Under the pieces are notes generated by a model, which was not told where the DNA came from, did not search any database, and was given only the letters and a program-made list of their open reading frames with translations. Positions 7,382 to 10,784 of a DNA stretch of 10,784 nt are shown here, one piece after another. Made by a program: the position numbers and the translations under genes. This DNA comes from Clostridiales bacterium. Lineage in GTDB: Bacteria > Bacillota > Clostridia > Christensenellales > Aristaeellaceae. The stretch covers positions 1 through 10,784 of the forward strand of contig JAAYJP010000103.1 of the NCBI GenBank assembly GCA_012522875.1, in the 5' to 3' direction. Numbering within the stretch: position 1 is the first letter of the stretch; every line of letters starts with the position of its first letter.

Positions 7382-7588
7382 CTATCCTTTATCCGCCCTG
7401 TCAAGGGCGGTCAGTCTGGGGAAGTGGAAGACCCGGCAGGCATAGGTATTGCCTGAAATCTCCAGCGCGATGACTTGGTTGAATCCATAATCAACGCAAC
7501 GAGGATCCCAGGCGATTTGATGGCCGCACCCTGCCCAGGGTTCTCTGCGGGGGACGATGGGCTTTACACAGGCATCGCTGCCAGAGAA
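7382..7588 (-). pseudogene. coding-like remnant upstream of hppA, unidentified
   Basis: An open minus-strand frame of 68 codons bounded by TAG at 7591-7589 and TAG at 7384-7382, with no ATG, GTG or TTG start. Codon use leans to G or C in the third position, like hppA, and the peptide looks protein-like (for example GHQIAWDPRCVDYGF and then VIALEISGNTYACRVFHFP). Its stop lies 42 bases before the hppA start on the same strand. I read it as the 3' end of a gene that once preceded hppA and was cut off when the IS30-family element, whose left end is near 7621, arrived. I do not recognise the family. It could also be chance. Confidence 0.35.
7393..7410. repeat. short hairpin in the hppA upstream region
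   Basis: CCGCCCT and AGGGCGG form a perfect 7-pair stem around the loop GTCA, 54 bases before the hppA start. It overlaps the end of the coding-like remnant and may be what is left of a terminator or leader hairpin. No T-run follows on the minus strand. Confidence 0.45.
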
Positions 7589-7620
7589 CTATGAAAAATC
7601 CACATACCCCCAATAGTATC

Positions 7621-8618
7621 GCATTATACGAAAGAGACAACACAAAATCAAGTTTTTTCCAAAAATCTGTGTATGGCCTGCATGAAGGCCTGAACGCAAC
7701 AGCCATGAGTGAAAAACAAGTACAAGGAACGCAAACAAGGAAAGATTGGATTGAAGCGGCAAGGGGCAGCTGATACATTGAACTTGCAGGATTCCTTCGC
7801 CGTCCCAGGAAGCACCATCGATCTGGAACCCAAGCGGAGCAAAATGGAACATCGTAAAAGCACGTATTCCTGCATGATGCGGCTGATGGTTGTGCAGAGC
7901 GAGATTTGCAATTTTCTGTGATCCCTGGAACAAATACCGGATACAACAGGATACCTCCGGTAGCCTCACGATTTGCAACATGCATTTGCTGTTCAAGGTG
8001 CAGCTGAAGGCAAAGAAACCAACGCGGGTCAGGAAGAGAATCCTGGGGCAGAGCATAGACGAACAACCTGATCACATCAACCAGCGGCAGATATTTACGC
8101 ATTGGGAAGGAGAGGGCATCAACGGCAAAAACAATAAGGGGCATCTGCTGACGCTGGTGGAGCGTAGCATCGGATATGGCATCGTCTGGGATGCCAAGAA
8201 CCGAGGGGCGGATAAAATTGTAGCTCTGTTGGATCAAATGATGCAACAATATGCGGGTTGTGCCCTGAGATGTTTAAAAAGCATCGCCTTTGACAATGGC
8301 CCAGAGTTTTCAGCGGTGGACGAGATTGAAAGCAAGGCGGCTTAACAGCCTGCTATGCCACCCCTTCAGCAGTTTTGAGCGGGGAACCTCGGAGAATTGG
8401 AATGGCATTGTCCGCCGATTCATTCCCAAGGGGATGAGGCAGACTGACCTTGATCCGGATATTCTGGTTCGGGTCAACCGCTACATCAACCAACTGCCCC
8501 GCATGCGTTTTGGCTACAGAACGCCCGAGGAGTTGTTTGAGATGAAATTGATGGATATAACTGGCTCAGCAAAGCAATCACCCCATGCTGCAACGTGTTG
8601 CACATAATTTTACAATGC
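7621..8618 (+). mobile_element. decayed IS30-family insertion sequence
   Basis: A nearly full-length but broken element of about 1 kb, a usual size for IS30. Imperfect terminal inverted repeats are visible: GCATTATACG...CAACAC at 7621-7643 and GTGTTGCAC...TACAATGC at 8595-8618, agreeing at both their outer (GCATT) and inner (CAACAC) ends. The transposase stop TAA (8605-8607) falls inside the right repeat, as is common in compact insertion sequences. The expected 2-3 base target duplication cannot be judged. The element lies between hppA and ackA, which diverge from it. Confidence 0.7.
7705..8607 (+). pseudogene. IS30-family transposase, broken by frameshifts and a stop
   Basis: A DDE transposase read in pieces. 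From ATG 7705: MSEKQVQGTQTRK..., an in-frame TGA at 7771, then YIELAGFLRRPR; an extra A near 7810 (absent from the other copy) shifts the frame to STIDLEPKRS, completing a helix-turn-helix like that of IS30. Another frame (to 8345) holds the catalytic part: RILGQSIDEQPDHINQRQIF, HWEGEGING, LLTLVERS, and SIAFDNGPEF. A last shift near 8340 leads to CHPFSSFERGTSENWNGIVR, RRFIPKGM and GYRTPEELFE, the classic IS30 ending. The second Asp (FDNG) and the Glu (SENWNG) of the DDE triad are present, but the first Asp of the WEGD motif is Glu here. With at least three frame changes and a stop it cannot make an active enzyme. Confidence 0.85.
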
Positions 8619-8679
8619 AGGGTCTTCTTTTTTGAACAAACCAGGCTGTTTTTCGCTTTATTTTTCTGTTCCGGTTAGC

Positions 8680-8685
8680 TATAAT
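8680..8685 (+). promoter_or_regulatory. likely -10 box of the ackA promoter
   Basis: A perfect TATAAT lies 28 bases upstream of the ackA ATG. The matching -35 region at 17-base spacing (8657-8662, TTTATT) is weak, so the promoter may be activator-aided or moderate. A GGAGG ribosome binding site follows at 8703-8707. All lie just outside the right end of the IS30 relic. Confidence 0.6.
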
Positions 8686-8713
8686 AGAATAGATTAAATA
8701 CTGGAGGCAATTA

Positions 8714-9913
8714 ATGAAAATTCTGATTGTAAACGCGGGTTCCTCATCCTTGAAATACCAGGTGATGGATATGACAGATGAATCCACCCTCGCCAAGGGA
8801 CTGATTGAGCGAATCGGCATCCCGGGGAGCTGTCTCAAGCAAACCGTGGGGGAAGACAAGCGCGTCATCGAACTGCCTATGAAGGACCACATCGAGGCCA
8901 GCAAACAGATGATCATGGCGCTGACCGACCCCAGCCACGGGGTACTGGAGAGCATGGATGAAATCAGCGCTGTAGGGCACCGGGTGGTACAGGGCGGGGA
9001 AATCTTCACCACTTCCACCCTGATTGATGAAGCTTGTATTGATGCCATCAAGGACAACATCCCGCTGGCTCCGCTTCACAATCCCGCAAATCTGATGGGC
9101 ATCAAGGCCTGCCTCCAGGTGATGCCGGATAAACCCATGGTGGCGGTATTTGATACTTCCTTCCACCAGACGATGGCCCCGCAAGCCTACCTGTATGGTT
9201 TTCCCTATGAATACTATGACAGGCTCAGGGTGCGCCGCTATGGCTTCCACGGCACCAGCCATCGCTATGTCTCAAAGCGGGGTGCCCAATTCCTGGGCAA
9301 GAACATGACGGATCTGCGAATTATCACCTGCCACCTTGGAAATGGCTCCTCTATCTGCGCTGTGGATCATGGCAGGAGTGTTGATACCAGCATGGGATTG
9401 ACACCCCTGGAAGGCGTGCTGATGGGTACTCGAAGCGGCACCGTAGACCCAGCAGCTTTGCAGTTCATCATGAACGCCGAACACATAGACATCGATGAAA
9501 TGCTTGAAATCCTAAACAAAAAGAGTGGTTTTCTAGGTGTGAGTGGTGTAAGCAGTGATATGCGTGATGTTGAAAAGGCCGCTGAACAGGGGAACAAACA
9601 AGCGCAGGTGTCCCTTGATATGCTTTTTAGGGGAATAAAAAAATATATTGCGGCGTACGCTGCCATCATGGGCGGAGTGGACGCAATCATCTTCACCGCA
9701 GGCATAGGGGAAAACAGCCCTGAACTGCGGGAAGCGGTGCTTAGCAATATGGAGTTTATGGGCATCAGCATTGATAGGGAAAAGAATCGAATCAGGGGAA
9801 AAGAAGCGAATATCTCCGGAGAAAAAAGTCAGGTGAAGTTACTTGTCATTCCCACAAATGAGGAATTGGTTATCGCCCAGGATACCAAAGAATTAGTGAG
9901 CCAACTATCCTGA
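8714..9913 (+). CDS. ackA: acetate kinase
   Basis: Cytosolic kinase of 399 residues that converts acetyl phosphate and ADP to acetate and ATP, the substrate-level ATP step of acetate fermentation. Landmarks are NAGSSSLKY at 7-15, GHRVVQGGE at 88-96, FDTSFHQTM at 146-154, [10 protein letters not shown] at 174-183, HLGNGSS at 207-213, GTRSGTVDP at 238-246 and [10 protein letters not shown] at 327-336. Catalytic residues Asn7, Arg90, Asp147, His179, Arg240 and Glu384 match the Methanosarcina thermophila enzyme (N7, R91, D148, H180, R241, E384) nearly one for one. The start has GGAGG 6 bases upstream. Phosphotransacetylase (pta), which commonly precedes ackA, is not next to it; the IS30 relic is there instead. 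The stop shares one base with the rnhA start. Confidence 0.98.
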   Translation: MKILIVNAGSSSLKYQVMDMTDESTLAKGLIERIGIPGSCLKQTVGEDKRVIELPMKDHIEASKQMIMALTDPSHGVLESMDEISAVGHRVVQGGEIFTTSTLIDEACIDAIKDNIPLAPLHNPANLMGIKACLQVMPDKPMVAVFDTSFHQTMAPQAYLYGFPYEYYDRLRVRRYGFHGTSHRYVSKRGAQFLGKNMTDLRIITCHLGNGSSICAVDHGRSVDTSMGLTPLEGVLMGTRSGTVDPAALQFIMNAEHIDIDEMLEILNKKSGFLGVSGVSSDMRDVEKAAEQGNKQAQVSLDMLFRGIKKYIAAYAAIMGGVDAIIFTAGIGENSPELREAVLSNMEFMGISIDREKNRIRGKEANISGEKSQVKLLVIPTNEELVIAQDTKELVSQLS

Positions 9914-10428
9914 TGGCGGAACAGTCACGTCGACGCGCGGTGGATGTCTATACGGACGGCGCTTGTTCCGGAAACCCGGGGCCTGGGGGATGGGCAACTA
10001 TCCTCAAATATGGAAATCATGCCAAAGAGATCAGCGGTGGCATGTCCCACACCACCAACAACCGCATGGAACTGTTTGCCGTGATAAGTGCCCTGGGTGC
10101 GCTGAAGGAGGCCTGCCAGGTACATGTGCATTCAGATTCCAGCTATGTGGTGGATGCCTTCAACAAGGGCTGGATAACAATCTGGCAAAAAAATGGTTGG
10201 AAGACGGCGGATAAAAAACCGGTGGAGAATCAAGATCTTTGGCGCCTTCTGCTGATTGCCATGCGAAAGCATGATGTGAGTTATCACAAAGTGCCCGGCC
10301 ATGCTGATCACGCTGAGAACAATCGATGTGATCAATTGGCCAAGATGGAAGTCCGCAAGGTGATAGAGTCCCTTGACCGGTCATCGGGGCCTGGTGTGAG
10401 AGAGGGGGGCGGTAGCCCGATCCATTAA
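9913..10428 (+). CDS. rnhA: ribonuclease HI
   Basis: Nuclease of 171 residues that cuts the RNA strand of RNA-DNA hybrids, removing primers and R-loops. The four metal-binding acids are present: Asp15 in [14 protein letters not shown], Glu53 in NNRMEL, Asp75 in HSDSSYVV and Asp140 in NNRCDQLA; His130 in VPGHADH is the mobile catalytic histidine (E. coli D10, E48, D70, D134, H124). The basic handle region [16 protein letters not shown] is also present, so this is the classic type 1 enzyme. About 20 residues after the conserved core (ending [15 protein letters not shown]) form a Gly/Ser-rich tail not seen in the E. coli protein. The start codon overlaps the ackA stop (TGATG), indicating translational coupling rather than a separate ribosome binding site. 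The pairing with ackA looks positional, not functional. Confidence 0.97.
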   Translation: MAEQSRRRAVDVYTDGACSGNPGPGGWATILKYGNHAKEISGGMSHTTNNRMELFAVISALGALKEACQVHVHSDSSYVVDAFNKGWITIWQKNGWKTADKKPVENQDLWRLLLIAMRKHDVSYHKVPGHADHAENNRCDQLAKMEVRKVIESLDRSSGPGVREGGGSPIH

Positions 10429-10447
10429 CCATAATGAACTGTCCATA

Positions 10448-10485
10448 TTATTTATTCGCGAAAGGCATCTTTTGCGAATAAATAA
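10448..10485. repeat. AT-rich inverted repeat after rnhA
   Basis: TTATTTATTCGC (10448-10459) and GCGAATAAATAA (10474-10485) are perfect complements; a further G-T pair and AAA/TTT extend the stem to 16 pairs around the loop GGCATC. It lies 20 bases after the rnhA stop and could act as a transcript end or protect the 3' end, but no T-run follows. An operator-like binding site or the end of a small mobile element is also possible. Confidence 0.6.
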
Positions 10486-10593
10486 GATGATTTCGGAGTG
10501 GGTGATCTGCGTTTAGGTTATTGGATGAAATCGGCGTGTATCCTTATGATTTCTTAATGTCATCCGGAGCATCCCGATCCTCATACTTCACTA

Positions 10594-10784
10594 TCACAGT
10601 CGTGTCACTGTGTACTTGTCGCCGATAATATTATTCACATCGGGTATCAACTGCGCAAGGTATGTAAAGCATCCACGCTATTGCTTCGCAAATTCTGGAA
10701 AGTTGGTCTCTTGACACAGTTCGACCGCAATTGAATCCATGGCATCGATTCTAAGCGATTTTTGCAGCCTGAGGAGCACAATCC
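10594..10784 (-). pseudogene. broken minus-strand reading frame at the right edge, unidentified
   Basis: A minus-strand frame enters from the right edge and is open to TAG at 10680-10678, reading LLRLQKSLRIDAMDSIAVE and then LCQETNFPEFAKQ. The same frame continues after the TAG as RGCFTYLAQLIPDVNNIIGD until three stops in a row (10596-10588). It looks like the decayed C-terminus of a gene lying outside the window. The LLRLQK... pattern is faintly like the tail of IS21-type transposases, but I cannot identify it with confidence. Apart from this and the hairpin, I see nothing in 10429-10784. Confidence 0.3.

Noticed and set aside
7400..7405. TTGACA on the minus strand as the hppA -35 box
   Set aside because: No acceptable -10 box lies 16-18 bases downstream, and the hexamer is part of the hairpin at 7393-7410.
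7393..7410. Leader hairpin before hppA as a possible riboswitch
   Set aside because: A lone 7-pair stem without other conserved elements or a switch-like alternative fold; no known riboswitch class fits.
7491..8249. Minus-strand open frame of 252 codons across the IS30 relic
   Set aside because: The IS30 motifs are read on the plus strand in this stretch. The minus-strand peptide has no family features, so openness is by chance.
1..10784. CRISPR array, toxin-antitoxin pair, prophage or defence island
   Set aside because: No regularly spaced repeats and no genes of these kinds were seen; the intact genes are housekeeping.

Overview
The window looks like a stretch of a Bacillota genome, most likely class Clostridia, with fairly high G+C. 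It carries a PolC-type replicative polymerase, a PDZ/radical-SAM (DUF512) - der - plsY operon of the sort common in Clostridia, a K+-dependent membrane pyrophosphatase, acetate kinase and RNase HI. The species cannot be named from this sequence.

Layout. Bases 1-1036 (plus) hold the 3' end of polC and a beta-phosphoglucomutase gene 17 bases behind it. Bases 1045-4314 (minus) hold a three-gene operon with overlapping ends: DUF512 radical SAM protein, der (ribosome-assembly GTPase) and plsY (first acyl transfer in phospholipid synthesis). It is driven by a near-consensus promoter that lies back to back with the promoter of a divergent tRNA-Ser(GGA) gene (4430-4520). The tRNA gene ends in a clear Rho-independent terminator. 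Bases 4557-5155 have no intact gene; they hold a decayed N-terminal piece of an IS30-family transposase and two strong hairpins. Bases 5156-7339 (minus) encode hppA. Upstream of hppA are a short coding-like gene remnant (7382-7588) and a much fuller but broken IS30-family element (about 7621-8618). Bases 8714-10428 (plus) hold ackA and rnhA, overlapping by one base. The right edge (10429-10784) holds an AT-rich hairpin and a broken minus-strand reading frame that runs off the window.

The genes are mostly housekeeping: DNA replication and repair (polC, rnhA), translation and ribosome assembly (tRNA-Ser, der), membrane lipid (plsY) and fermentative energy conservation (ackA makes ATP; hppA recovers the energy of pyrophosphate as an ion gradient). 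I saw no defence system, CRISPR array, prophage or biosynthetic cluster. The parts worth a second look are the two related IS30 relics about 3 kb apart, the paired hairpins at 4930-5078, the orphan coding remnant before hppA, and the uncharacterised DUF512 radical SAM protein.
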